Below, one piece after another: positions 17,152 through 25,893 of a stretch of 64,000 bases of DNA (position 1 is its first letter; each line of letters starts with the position of its first letter). The DNA is from Oribacterium sp. NK2B42 (GTDB taxonomy: Bacteria > Bacillota > Clostridia > Lachnospirales > Lachnospiraceae): the NCBI RefSeq assembly GCF_000424445.1, contig NZ_AUJX01000005.1, forward strand, positions 110,977-174,976, in the 5' to 3' direction. The translations under genes were made by a program, and so were the position numbers. The notes under the pieces are model-generated. The model was not told the DNA's origin. It ran no database searches and saw nothing but the letters and a program-made list of their open reading frames with translations.

Positions 17152-17700
17152 ATGATTGAACTGTTCTTAACCTTTGCAAAAATCGGAAGCTTTACCTTCG
17201 GGGGAGGGTACGCCATGATCTCCCTTATCGAAGACATTTGCGTAACAAAAAAGAAATGGATAACTCATGATGAGATGATGAATATGATTGTCATCGCGGA
17301 GTCCACCCCGGGCCCCATCGCCATAAACTGCGCCACCTTTGTGGGCTATAAAATAAACGGATTAAAAGGCGCCTTTGCCGCGACACTTGGCGTAATCCTT
17401 CCTTCATTTCTGATCATATATATCATCTCCTGTTTTTTAAGCAATTTTATGGAGATAAAAATAGTTGCCGATGCCTTCAGGGGCATCAAGCTTGCAGTGG
17501 GTCTTTTGATTTTCGATGCCGGAATAGGAATGCTTTCAAAAATGAAAAAGAAGCCTTTTCCCATCATTATTTTTTCTTCATCAATGCTGCTGATGCTTTG
17601 TTCGGAGCTTCTGGGATTTAAGGTCTCCACAGTTATCATGATGATGACGGCGGGTTTGATCGGTCTCATCTGCAACAGTTTACAAAAGGTGAAAAAGTAA
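17152..17700 (+). CDS. Chromate transporter family protein, half-size subunit 1
   Basis: A 182-residue integral membrane protein of the CHR family in its short-chain form. The N-terminal motif FAKIGSFTFGGGYAMISLI and the ESTPGPIAINCATFVGYK motif are diagnostic. Four to six hydrophobic segments follow. Short CHR proteins occur as adjacent pairs that form a heterodimer equal to one long ChrA, and the partner lies 81 bases downstream. CHR proteins export chromate in some species but many have other anion substrates. The SD GAGGAG is clear. Confidence 0.85.
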   Translation: MIELFLTFAKIGSFTFGGGYAMISLIEDICVTKKKWITHDEMMNMIVIAESTPGPIAINCATFVGYKINGLKGAFAATLGVILPSFLIIYIISCFLSNFMEIKIVADAFRGIKLAVGLLIFDAGIGMLSKMKKKPFPIIIFSSSMLLMLCSELLGFKVSTVIMMMTAGLIGLICNSLQKVKK

Positions 17701-17781
17701 TGCTTTATGGAACTAAACAACCTTCCGTGTCAGATCCTTTTTACTCACTTATACCTGCACTAAAGAAAGAGAAACCAACCT

Positions 17782-18330
17782 ATGATATATCTTGAACTAT
17801 TACTGGGATTTCTGCAGATAGGAATATTTGCATTTGGTGGAGCCTATGGTGCAATTCCTCTCATACGTGACGTGGTCATGAACTATGGATGGATCAGCGA
17901 GGATCAGCTCACCTATATGATTGCCGTAAGTGAAAGTACACCCGGTCCTATCATGGTGAATATGGCCACCTATATAGGAAGCAGTCAGGCCGGGATATCC
18001 GGTGCCCTCATAGCAACTACCGCTGTCGCTTTACCGTCATTTATCATAATACTTATCGTTTCAACCATACTGAAGAATTTTACGGACAATCCGCATTTCC
18101 AGGCAGTGCTCAAAGGCATTAAGCCCTGCATCATCGGTATCATCATATCCACAGGGCTTTATATGATCATAAATAACTGCCGTTCCGTAGATGGCCTTAG
18201 CTATGTGAATATCCTGATAACACTGATCCTTTTTATGTTTATGCTGCTGCACAAACGCTTCCTGAAGAGGAAGGCTTCCCCCATACACCTTATAATATTT
18301 GCGGCAGTACTGGGTATAGTATTTGGATAA
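17782..18330 (+). CDS. Chromate transporter family protein, half-size subunit 2
   Basis: The second half-size CHR protein, also 182 residues, has LGFLQIGIFAFGGAYGAIPLI and SESTPGPIMVNMATYIG. It pairs with the gene at 17152-17700, and the two are expected to insert in opposite orientation. The spacer between them holds no other gene. It ends about 20 bases before the convergent DMT permease gene. Confidence 0.85.
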   Translation: MIYLELLLGFLQIGIFAFGGAYGAIPLIRDVVMNYGWISEDQLTYMIAVSESTPGPIMVNMATYIGSSQAGISGALIATTAVALPSFIIILIVSTILKNFTDNPHFQAVLKGIKPCIIGIIISTGLYMIINNCRSVDGLSYVNILITLILFMFMLLHKRFLKRKASPIHLIIFAAVLGIVFG

Positions 18331-18350
18331 ACATGATCATCACTGCTTTA

Positions 18351-19205
18351 TTATCTTTGATTGTATAAAAACATCACAACTGCTGCACCGATAATCAGGA
18401 AGTATCCCACTACGCTCCAAAGATCCGGGATATCACCGAACAGGAGGAATCCGAAGACTGCTGCCCAGAGCACCTGAGTGTAATCATAGACGGAGATTTC
18501 CTTTGAGGGTGCATGACTGTAGGCAGCAGTAACAGAGAACTGTGCTGCCGTTGCGGATGCTCCGGCAAGGAGAAGCATAGAGAGCTGATGCATACTCATA
18601 GGATGATAATTTATTGCAATATAGGGCAACACCGAAAGGCAGGAAAATGCAGAGAAAAACAGCACTATAGTTGCGCCCTTTTCTCCCCGGAGCCCCGCCA
18701 GCCTTACCAGGGTATATGCAAGACCTGCTGTGATGCCGCCCATAAGTCCCAAAACCGAACCCAAAAGATCCATATTGTCGGGTGAAGGCTTCACCACAAA
18801 AAAGCAACCCGTAAATGCTATCAGGATGATCAGAAAGTGTATGGGCTTCAGCTTTTCCTTCAAAATGAAATAAGAAAAAATGAGGACCATGAAGGGCGCC
18901 ATCTTATTCAGTATCGAAGCATTGGCCAGGGGCAGATGATCCACTGCATAAAAGTTACAGAGTATACCGATGGTTCCGAAAAAGGATCGTCCTAAAAGGA
19001 CCGGGAGGTTCCTTTTTTGCGGGTGGAAGCCCTCACTGCTTTTTATCAGCATGATAATGGCTACAAACACAGCCACCAGATTTCGGAAGAAGCTTTTCTG
19101 TATGCTTGGCACGTCACCCGAGAGACGTACAAATATGTTCATGAGATTAAAGAAAAAAGCGGAAGAACAGATATATAGTATTGCTATTGATTTCTTCTTT
19201 TTCAT
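18351..19205 (-). CDS. DMT-superfamily (EamA) permease
   Basis: A 284-residue membrane protein with about ten transmembrane helices in two EamA repeats (residues about 5-135 and 150-280). The first repeat contains SFFRNLVAVFVAI and ANASILNKMAPFMVLIFSYFIL, and the second ends in WSVVGYFLIIGAAV. Such proteins export metabolites or amino acids; the substrate cannot be told. The SD AGGAGG sits close before the ATG on the minus strand. It is transcribed towards the chr pair. Confidence 0.85.
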   Translation of the reverse strand: MKKKKSIAILYICSSAFFFNLMNIFVRLSGDVPSIQKSFFRNLVAVFVAIIMLIKSSEGFHPQKRNLPVLLGRSFFGTIGILCNFYAVDHLPLANASILNKMAPFMVLIFSYFILKEKLKPIHFLIILIAFTGCFFVVKPSPDNMDLLGSVLGLMGGITAGLAYTLVRLAGLRGEKGATIVLFFSAFSCLSVLPYIAINYHPMSMHQLSMLLLAGASATAAQFSVTAAYSHAPSKEISVYDYTQVLWAAVFGFLLFGDIPDLWSVVGYFLIIGAAVVMFLYNQR

Positions 19206-19294
19206 AAGGCCTCCTGTATCGTGAATACCTTATATATTAATCCAGTGATGATCCCCTGACAATTCATAGGAAGGCTGGAAGGATCTTTACTGGA

Positions 19295-19525
19295 ATGACC
19301 AAACTTATCAGACAATTAACAGATGATAATCATGGCTACGAATACTCAGATATAGTAATATTATCATTAAAAAGCGAAAAAGATTCTATAATGAACGAAG
19401 TAACCAAAATTTCAGGAATACCTATTACACGTGAGAAAAGCAATTCATCTATACTGTTTACAACCGCTAGCAAATTCAAGGGATTGGAAAGCAGGGGTGT
19501 TATTATCAAAAACGTACGATGTTAA
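19295..19525 (+). pseudogene. C-terminal-region fragment of a UvrD-like superfamily I helicase
   Basis: About 76 codons. The motif SILFTTASKFKGLESRGVII corresponds to the conserved region near the C-terminus of UvrD/NERD-type helicases (the TIHSAKGLEF analogue), preceded by YEYSDIVILSLKSEKDSIM. The frame stops just after this motif, and the ATPase motifs I-III are absent. It is the first of several fragments in the 19-24 kb decay zone. Confidence 0.55.
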
Positions 19526-19561
19526 CAGGATTGGGGAATTAAGTAAGAGTTGGGGAAGTAT

Positions 19562-19702
19562 TATCAAATCCTTATAGAAGCAGATTATATAGCAAATGCT
19601 ACGGAAAACGGGTACAACCGGGAAAACATCGAGAATTTTATGAGTAAAATAATGAAAACAGAAAGCGGAAAAAGACTGGCACAGGACATATTTTGTCTGT
19701 AA
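19562..19702 (+). pseudogene. C-terminal fragment of an HD-domain phosphohydrolase
   Basis: An open frame encodes EADYIANATENGYNRENIEN and ends MKTESGKRLAQDIFCL. This matches the tail of small HD-domain hydrolases, whose N-terminal half survives separately at 23283-23521. The nucleotide sequence from about 19666 onward is duplicated at about 23505, showing that both loci derive from one module. No start codon or catalytic histidines are present. Confidence 0.55.
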
Positions 19703-19733
19703 GAGAAGCCATACTTGAAAGGATAAAGGAAAA

Positions 19734-20489
19734 ATGAGAACACGGGAAGAAGCAATAGATGACATGATACTGGCACTTATGTATCTTACACGTTTTAACG
19801 ACGGAGAGGGCAGGCCCTTCAATGAACTTGCGTGGAAGAACTATGATTTTGATGCGATGGATAGACTTGATAAGGAAGACCTTATCATTAATCCAAAGAA
19901 TAGGTATGCATATCTTACGGAGAAAGGCCGTGAGAGGGCAAGGCGGATGCTTTCGGAACTAGGTGTCAAAGAACCGGGGATATATAAACGTTTTGAGTTT
20001 TGTGAAATCAAACCTGAGTTATCAGATGAAGTTGTGAAGATCGAACAGATATGCTTCCCTCCAAATGAAGCATGCACCCCGGAACATATGAAGGCACGTA
20101 TCAAAGTTGCGCCGGATCTGTTTTTGGTGATTAAAGACAGGGAAAATGATGGAAAGATTGTAGGATTCCTGAACGGCATAGCAACAAATGAACGTATATT
20201 CAGGGATGAATTTTTCACTGATGAAAGTCTTCATGAGCCTGATGGAGAAACAGTAATGATTATGGGCCTTGACGTCCTTCCGGAGTACAGAAAAATGGGC
20301 CTTGCCAGGGAACTTGTATTTAACTATTGCAGGAAAGAACAGGCTCGCGGACGGAAGAGACTTGTACTGACATGTCATAAGGAAAAGATAAAAATGTACA
20401 GGAAGTTTGGTTTCTATGACCTGGGAGAGTCTTCATCCAAGTGGGGCGGTGAAAAATGGCATGAGATGGAGATAAGGCTTAATTTCTAG
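19734..20489 (+). CDS. DUF6429-GNAT fusion acetyltransferase
   Basis: A 251-residue protein of two parts. Residues 1-80 resemble DUF6429 ([47 protein letters not shown]), a small winged-helix-like domain. Residues about 88-250 are a GNAT N-acetyltransferase ([17 protein letters not shown], then [19 protein letters not shown] with the acetyl-CoA loop, then [13 protein letters not shown]). The substrate is unknown. A truncated duplicate of its first 46 or so codons lies at 23571. The intact frame and the SD (GATAAAGGA) suggest that this copy is functional. Confidence 0.75.
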   Translation: MRTREEAIDDMILALMYLTRFNDGEGRPFNELAWKNYDFDAMDRLDKEDLIINPKNRYAYLTEKGRERARRMLSELGVKEPGIYKRFEFCEIKPELSDEVVKIEQICFPPNEACTPEHMKARIKVAPDLFLVIKDRENDGKIVGFLNGIATNERIFRDEFFTDESLHEPDGETVMIMGLDVLPEYRKMGLARELVFNYCRKEQARGRKRLVLTCHKEKIKMYRKFGFYDLGESSSKWGGEKWHEMEIRLNF

Positions 20490-20509
20490 ATGAATTGAGG
20501 CGACAATGT

Positions 20510-20653
20510 ATGTACAGTATCAAGACTAAGAGAATTTACGAAGCGCCAGAGGAAAACGACGGGATAAGGATACTTGTTGACCGGCTATGGCCAAGGGGAA
20601 TAAAACTTCTTAGGGAAGATGGTCGTATTTATTTGAGCAAACGAAGTTCTTAA
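20510..20653 (+). pseudogene. Truncated DUF488 gene
   Basis: The 47-codon frame starts like a DUF488 protein ([23 protein letters not shown]) and then departs into unrelated sequence and stops. Intact DUF488 proteins have about 115-120 residues, so roughly 70% is missing. A second DUF488 fragment at 23704-23800 extends further (KESAAINAWEKEIAPSNS after correcting one frameshift), so the lost part is partly preserved there. Confidence 0.65.
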
Positions 20654-20685
20654 AGTGTTGAAAGACCGAAGAAGAAAAGGGAGAG

Positions 20686-20964
20686 ATGATCTTCGATAAG
20701 GACTGCAGCGAGGTTTTGAAAGCAGATATCTTATTCATGAATCTGGATGGCAGAGTTCCTGATGAGGGGGCCTGTGTGGAACTTGGTTTAGCCTATGCCA
20801 ATGGCAAGCGTTGTTATGGTATCAAAACGGATGCCAGATCTGTAGAACTTGACCTTGATCTCAACCCTATGATCAGTGAATGTTTCATCGAACTGTTTAA
20901 GAACTATGATGGAGATGCCCTGGTGGAGGAACTCGAGAAATACCTGTCGGAAAATGAACTGTAG
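20686..20964 (+). pseudogene. N-terminally truncated nucleoside 2-deoxyribosyltransferase-like ORF
   Basis: A 92-residue frame matches the second half of the nucleoside 2-deoxyribosyltransferase family: KADILFMNLDGRVPDEGACVELGLAYANGK contains the catalytic Glu of the EGxGxE-like ELG region. The first 45-50 residues, with the nucleotide-binding strand, are missing. The DUF488 fragment is joined directly upstream, so the missing part was lost in that fusion. A GGGAG lies only three bases before the ATG, so translation is doubtful. Confidence 0.6.
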
Positions 20965-21037
20965 AATAATGAAAACAAAAAATGGAAAAGAATGGCACAG
21001 GGCATAGTAATGCCAAGGTGTTAAAGGAGATGTTGTT

Positions 21038-21730
21038 ATGAAAAAGAAATGTATCATGATAATTGCAGCCGCTGTTGCTGCATCGCTTTCTGCATGTGTA
21101 GGCAATAGCAGTATCGCAGTACCTGAAGCAACTACCCCGGTAGAATCAACTGTTGCCGAAGCAATCGATGAGCCTTCGACTCAGTCCGGCGCAAATAGGC
21201 CTGAGGACGAAACAATACCTGAGGAAAAGATCGATATCGATATAAGTGACTGCAAGGATTTTGATCAGGTTATCGATAAACTCGCAGCTGATATGGGATA
21301 TGCTGAGATAAAGATGGGTGGTACAGATGTGCTGCTTGTGACTCCCGGAACATTTAAAGGTGATGATCAAGGTACCAGAGCTGCTACTATAGCAGAGGTA
21401 TACTGGATCGATAAAGATAATAATTTAAAAGATGGTGGGCATGTCAGATCCGGAGGCACTGCGAATCCCCTCACTGCCGCAGGAGATTACATTTATGCCA
21501 GCGGACATCATTATGTAAAGAGATATACATTAAAGGATGATAGCCTGATGATCGATCTGGAGGCTTCAGAAAAGTTTGATGAGAAGGGTAATGTCACCTA
21601 TTACCTCTATTCAGAACTTCGGGATGTTGATGCAGAGGCTAATGGAGAAGTTAAAGACGATTCTGCGCTCAATGATTTAAATAAAGAAATGTGGGAAGCA
21701 GATATCATCGGATTTACTGTAAAAAAGTAA
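21038..21730 (+). CDS. Lipoprotein of unknown function
   Basis: A 230-residue exported lipoprotein: signal peptide MKKKCIMIIAAAVAAS with lipobox LSAC (Cys20), a Thr/Pro/Glu-rich linker to about residue 65, and a C-terminal domain of about 160 residues that I do not recognise. It has a good SD (AAGGAGA). It is the only clearly intact gene between two fragments. A piece resembling the HD-protein tail (20969-21007) precedes it, a third relic of that module. Confidence 0.7.
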   Translation: MKKKCIMIIAAAVAASLSACVGNSSIAVPEATTPVESTVAEAIDEPSTQSGANRPEDETIPEEKIDIDISDCKDFDQVIDKLAADMGYAEIKMGGTDVLLVTPGTFKGDDQGTRAATIAEVYWIDKDNNLKDGGHVRSGGTANPLTAAGDYIYASGHHYVKRYTLKDDSLMIDLEASEKFDEKGNVTYYLYSELRDVDAEANGEVKDDSALNDLNKEMWEADIIGFTVKK

Positions 21731-21971
21731 GTAACAATAGGTGAAAATGCATTACACAAAAATCCTGATTTTGAGAATATACCGTGCTTCAGATAATGAG
21801 CATTATCACCTGGTCATGGCTTTGGGTATTTAGCCCTTTGTGGCTAAGTATGGCTCTATGCTTTATTCTGGTGTTAGTGGCGTTAGTCCATGGTTTAATA
21901 ATGCGGTGAGTTGTCTGTAGTGATTTGGATAAAGTCTGAATTTGTTATGTAAAAGTTTAAACGAGGAAAAT

Positions 21972-22288
21972 ATGATGAAAAGCTATCGTTTTTCAGAGCT
22001 AGTGGAAAAAGAAAAAGCATACGGGAAATGCCCCCGGGCAGCACAATCAAACGTATAGAGGAAAGAGCCTACTTCATGCAGGATCATGCCTGGGTAAAGA
22101 ATAAAAAGCCGAGGCTTATAGAGGATGCCCATCCTCATTTCCATTATGTCTATGGTATTGGCGATAAGGCGCTGGATGTTTCGCAAGCTTACGGTGTAAG
22201 TATTGCATATTCGGATATCAGTGATCCCTCTGCAGGTTACCACCTCAGGTATTTGTATACAGGTAAAGATGTCGAGATCCCGGATTGA
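21972..22288 (+). pseudogene. Broken small gene, frameshifted
   Basis: A start with MMKSYRFSELVEKEKAYGK runs into a stop after 28 codons. The overlapping frame from 22028 (PPGSTIKRIEERAYFMQDHAWVKN and on to LYTGKDVEIPD at 22288) looks like the continuation. One indel near 22025 would join them into a protein of about 105 residues. I do not recognise the family. Confidence 0.4.
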
Positions 22289-22365
22289 CAGAATGCCATG
22301 GTCATCAATTAAGCAAATTCAAGTTTGTAAGAGGCAAGCTCTTGATAAAGTCATCAAATAATAAT

Positions 22366-23238
22366 ATGAAACACATGATTAAATATATATTGATGCTCTG
22401 CATTGTTTTTTCTCTTTCAGGGTGTGGGAGCAGGAACGATAAAACATCTTACGATCCAAATCTTATAGAAAATATTGTCGAAGAAATGGCAGTGGATTAC
22501 GGTACCTACGGTGCGGAAGCAAATGACAGGATAGGAAAACTGTTGAAGGATTTGACCGATGCAGACAAAGTTACAGGAGCGCGGTGGAATGAAATCATGG
22601 ATTTATGGAGTTCCGAGGAGCTTGGTCAGCCACTCCATTACGATATCTTGCCGGATGGTCTGCCCGATACGGATGAACTCTGTATCGTTGTTCTTGGTTT
22701 TCAGCTGAATCCTGACGGAACAATGGAAGAGGAACTTGTTAAGCGCCTTACCGTTGCTCTTAACAGTGCAAAAAAGTATCCGAATGCGTATATTGTCTGC
22801 ACGGGAGGCGGAACAGCTTCCGAAAACGAATCCGCTTCAGAAGCCGGTGAAATGGCGAAGTGGCTTATTGAACAGGGAATTGAGAAAAAGCGTGTCATTG
22901 TGGAGGACAATTCCATAACCACTGCTCAGAATGCCATTTTCACCTATGACATTTTGACATCTCTCTACCCGTCAGTAAAGAAACTTGCAATCGTGTCGAG
23001 CGACTATCACATTGCGACAGGGGAGTTGCTTTTTAAGGCTGAGTCGATCCTCAGGGCTAATGCTCCGGGTAATGAAAAACTTGAGGTGATCTCCAATGCC
23101 GCATGGAAGGCACCTTCCGGATCGCTTTCTACCATGTTTCAGGCAGGAGCGCTTATAGAGCTGTTCGGGGACGTGGAAACGGCTTTCGATATCTATTATG
23201 ACAATTATGATATCCACGGGCTGCCTCCGCTTCATTGA
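22366..23238 (+). CDS. YdcF/SanA-like DUF218 lipoprotein
   Basis: A 290-residue protein with a lipoprotein signal (MKHMIKYILMLCIVFSLSGC, lipobox LSGC) and a DUF218 domain (about residues 95-255): CIVVLGFQLNPDGTMEEELVKR, then YIVCTGGGTASENES, SEAGEMAKWL, EDNSITTAQNA and IVSSDYHIATGELLF. Members of this family are cell-envelope proteins (SanA, ElyC, YdcF) linked to envelope integrity and polymer metabolism. The ATG at 22366 is chosen because the signal peptide begins there. The SD is weak. Confidence 0.8.
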   Translation: MKHMIKYILMLCIVFSLSGCGSRNDKTSYDPNLIENIVEEMAVDYGTYGAEANDRIGKLLKDLTDADKVTGARWNEIMDLWSSEELGQPLHYDILPDGLPDTDELCIVVLGFQLNPDGTMEEELVKRLTVALNSAKKYPNAYIVCTGGGTASENESASEAGEMAKWLIEQGIEKKRVIVEDNSITTAQNAIFTYDILTSLYPSVKKLAIVSSDYHIATGELLFKAESILRANAPGNEKLEVISNAAWKAPSGSLSTMFQAGALIELFGDVETAFDIYYDNYDIHGLPPLH

Positions 23239-23282
23239 GATATTATACAGATTAAGCATAGTTAGTATCTGGAGGAAAGATT

Positions 23283-23521
23283 GTGACAATAGCAGAGGTT
23301 TTGAGAAAGATGATTGCTTATTCCAATGGCAACATCCATGACAGTGACCATCTTATCCGCGTATGGACTTATGCAAAAAACCATCGGAGAATTAGAAGGG
23401 ATTGATAAGGACACACAGTTTATCCTTGAAGTTGCCGCGATCGTCCATGATATTGCATGTCCCATTTGCCGTGAAAAGTATGGAAATACAAACGGAAAAC
23501 ATCAGGAAAAAGACTGGCACA
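23283..23521 (+). pseudogene. HD-domain phosphohydrolase, frameshifted and truncated
   Basis: A GTG with a strong SD (GGAGGAAAG) starts TIAEVLRKMIAYSNGNIHDS and DHLIRVWTYAK. An extra A in an A6 run near 23380 shifts the frame, and the protein continues as TIGELEGIDKDTQFILEVAA and IVHDIACPICREKYGN in the next frame. The HD metal-binding pair is the HD in VHDIAC. The frame then joins, out of register, the duplicated tail (KDWHRTYF corresponds to KRLAQDIF). Inactive. Confidence 0.65.
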
Positions 23522-23570
23522 GGACATATTTTGTCTGTAAGAGAAGTCCAGCTTGAAAGGATAAAGGAAA

Positions 23571-23723
23571 ATGAGGACACGGGAAGAAGCCATTGATGAC
23601 ATGATACTGGCACTTATGTATCTTACACGTTTTAATGACGGGGAAGGCAGGCCCTTCAATGAACTTGCGTGGAAGAACTATGATTTTGATGCTATTGAAA
23701 GGCTTGATAAGGATACTTGTTGA
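23571..23723 (+). pseudogene. Truncated duplicate of the DUF6429 domain
   Basis: Fifty codons that are almost identical to the first 46 codons of the DUF6429-GNAT gene at 19734, then DKDTC and a stop. The sequence crosses directly into a DUF488 fragment at the shared octamer GATAAGGA, which is present at both parental positions (about 19868-19880 and 20551-20566). This is the expected scar of a deletion that removed the GNAT domain. Confidence 0.7.
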
Positions 23724-23800
23724 CCGGCTTTGGCCAAGGGGGAATAAAGAAAGAATCAGCGGCAATTAATGCATGGGAAAAGGAAATTGCGCCATCTAAT
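23704..23800 (+). pseudogene. DUF488 fragment, frameshifted duplicate
   Basis: The nucleotide sequence of [13 protein letters not shown] is repeated from 20551-20604, but one extra G in the run after CCAAGG shifts the frame. With that base removed it reads on as KKESAAINAWEKEIAPSNS, the normal DUF488 continuation. It ends by fusing to a membrane-protein fragment. Confidence 0.6.
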
Positions 23801-23805
23801 TCGGT

Positions 23806-24003
23806 TTGTACTATCTTATCATAAAGGCCGGTAGTCCATATCAGGATCCGACAGAGGAACTTCGAATTCAGTACGCAATCAATATGGGTATCGGGGAAAC
23901 GCTTATTGGAAATGGATTTTTAGTATTTATCCTGGGACTCATTGGAAGAATAACCGCATTTGTATTGGGGCGAAAGATAAAAAGGACAATGCTGTCATCA
24001 TAG
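23806..24003 (+). pseudogene. Small membrane-protein fragment fused to a nuclease tail
   Basis: The frame YYLIIKAGSPYQDPTEEL, then QYAINMGIGETLIGNGFLVF and ILGLIGRITAFVLG has one or two hydrophobic segments and no start of its own apart from a TTG without an SD. Near 23972 it joins, in another frame, a duplicated copy of the end of the PD-(D/E)XK protein at 27564. It is a junction product. Confidence 0.45.
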
Positions 24004-24188
24004 AGTTTAAATCAAAGCGCAGAAGTGAAAAAGGAAATACTCTTGAAGAGCTTTGCGACATGGCATTAAAACAGATAGAAGACAAAAAGTATGAGTCAGA
24101 GCTTCTGAGCGCAGGTTATGATAAGGATAAGATAAAGAAGTTCGCTTTTGCGTTTGAAGGCAAGGAGCTTCTGATAAAAGAGGGCTGA
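23972..24188 (+). repeat. Duplicate of the 3' end of the DUF1703-type nuclease gene
   Basis: This 217-bp stretch repeats 27349-27565 with only about ten differences and runs past the stop codon (GAGGGCTGATAC/A). It encodes the last 70 or so residues (VIIEFKSKRRSEKG ... EGKELLIKEG), including the ExK nuclease motif. It lies just ahead of the two AAA/nuclease genes and marks a recombination or deletion between related genes. Confidence 0.85.
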
Positions 24189-24267
24189 TACATTTTTAGA
24201 ATCATATGAGATTGAATAGCTACAAGAATGTGCATAAATAGCATATTCAGGAAAGGATAAAGCTGCG

Positions 24268-25854
24268 ATGAAGTCATTTAATACAAGTGCGGTATGCATA
24301 CCTGAAAAACACTATATGGTGGATCTCTCCGAGAGGGTGAAGGAAATAAAGAAGATGGTTGATGCAGGTAAGTATTTCACCATCAACAGGGCGAGACAGT
24401 ATGGAAAGACAACAACGCTCAATGCACTTTCCGGATATTTAATGCCGGAGTATTTGGTATTGAATCTAAGCTTTGCGGCTATCGGTGCCGCAGGTTTTGA
24501 AACAGAAGAAGAGTTTGTAAGGGCATTTATTCGTCAGATAAAACGACGAATAAGATCAGGCTTTATAATTCCCGGTGATATCAAAGAACAATTTGAAGAT
24601 TACATGGCAAGAAAAGTTGATAAAGCTAAGCTTGATGAAATGTTTGATACGTTGCTTGACTGGTGTGATGAGTCTGATAGAAAGATAGTCCTGATCATAG
24701 ATGAAGTTGATAGTGCAACCAATAATCAGGTATTTTTGGATTTTCTTGCGCAGCTTAGGGACAACTACATAAACAGAGATACTATGGGAATAAAGACATT
24801 CCAATCTGTTATCTTTGCAGGTGTCACGGATATTAAGCATTTGAAGAGTAAGATACGCGAAGAGTCTGATGCAAAACAAAACAGTCCGTGGAACATAGCC
24901 GCCGATTTCGATATAGACATGAGTCTCTCAGAGGCCGGAATCAGGGGAATGCTTGATGAGTATGAGGGAGACCATCATACGGGCATGGATACAGCGGAAA
25001 TTGCAAAGCTAATCCATGATTATACAAGCGGATATCCGTTTCTTGTGAGCAGGATATGTGAACTGATTGATACCAGGATATCCCAAAGCATGAGTTTAAA
25101 TGAAGCCTGGACCGCAAGAGGCATGGATGAAGCTGTTAAACTGATTCTCAGCGAGAAAAATACGCTATTCGAGTCATTGACAAAAAATCTCAATAACTAT
25201 CCGGACTTAAAGGCATCGATCCGAAGCATCCTGATGGAAGGAACGAGACTGACCTGGAATGTAGATCAGGAAGACATTTCTATGATGCAAATGTACGGAC
25301 TCATCAAAAATGATCATAACGTTGTGCGGGTGGCAAATCGAATTTTTGAAACGAAACTGTACAATCTGTTTCTTTCAGAAGAAGAATTAAAGAGCAATGT
25401 TTTTGCCCGGGAAGGTGATCTGGCCAAAAATCAGTTTATCATGGACGGAAAGCTGAACCTGCGACTGATTCTGGAGAGATTCATCGTGACCTACACAGAT
25501 ATATGTGGACAATTGGTTGACAGATTTAAAGAAAAAGACGGAAGGGAACTGTTCCTTCTGTACCTGAAACCGATCATCAACGGAACAGGAAACTACTATA
25601 TCGAAGCCCAGACACGAGACATGACAAGAACTGATGTCATAGTGGATTATCTAGGGCAGCAGTACATAATTGAGCTGAAGATCTGGCGTGGTGAAAGATA
25701 TAATACTGAGGGCGAGAAACAGATACAGGAGTATTTTGATTACTGGCACCTTGATACAGGATATATGCTGAGCTTTAACTTCAATAAAAACAAAGAGCAG
25801 GGCGTGAAGCGCGTCGAAATATGTGACAAGGTACTGTTTGAAGGAACGTTGTGA
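24268..25854 (+). CDS. AAA-ATPase-like/PD-(D/E)XK protein 1
   Basis: A 528-residue P-loop protein with a C-terminal nuclease-like domain. Walker A is RARQYGKTTTL (about residues 42-52) and Walker B is KIVLIIDEVDSA (about 139-150). The C-terminus has TDVIVDYLGQQYIIELKIW (about 463-482), the D...ExK core of PD-(D/E)XK nucleases. The set matches the AAA-ATPase-like (PF09820)/DUF1703-type family abundant in gut anaerobes, but in a divergent branch. Function is unproven; mobile-element or conflict roles have been proposed for relatives. It is followed 39 bases later by a second family member. Confidence 0.8.
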   Translation: MKSFNTSAVCIPEKHYMVDLSERVKEIKKMVDAGKYFTINRARQYGKTTTLNALSGYLMPEYLVLNLSFAAIGAAGFETEEEFVRAFIRQIKRRIRSGFIIPGDIKEQFEDYMARKVDKAKLDEMFDTLLDWCDESDRKIVLIIDEVDSATNNQVFLDFLAQLRDNYINRDTMGIKTFQSVIFAGVTDIKHLKSKIREESDAKQNSPWNIAADFDIDMSLSEAGIRGMLDEYEGDHHTGMDTAEIAKLIHDYTSGYPFLVSRICELIDTRISQSMSLNEAWTARGMDEAVKLILSEKNTLFESLTKNLNNYPDLKASIRSILMEGTRLTWNVDQEDISMMQMYGLIKNDHNVVRVANRIFETKLYNLFLSEEELKSNVFAREGDLAKNQFIMDGKLNLRLILERFIVTYTDICGQLVDRFKEKDGRELFLLYLKPIINGTGNYYIEAQTRDMTRTDVIVDYLGQQYIIELKIWRGERYNTEGEKQIQEYFDYWHLDTGYMLSFNFNKNKEQGVKRVEICDKVLFEGTL

Positions 25855-25893
25855 AATGAATCGGAAAAATGAATCGGGAAGAGGTGTAATCAG

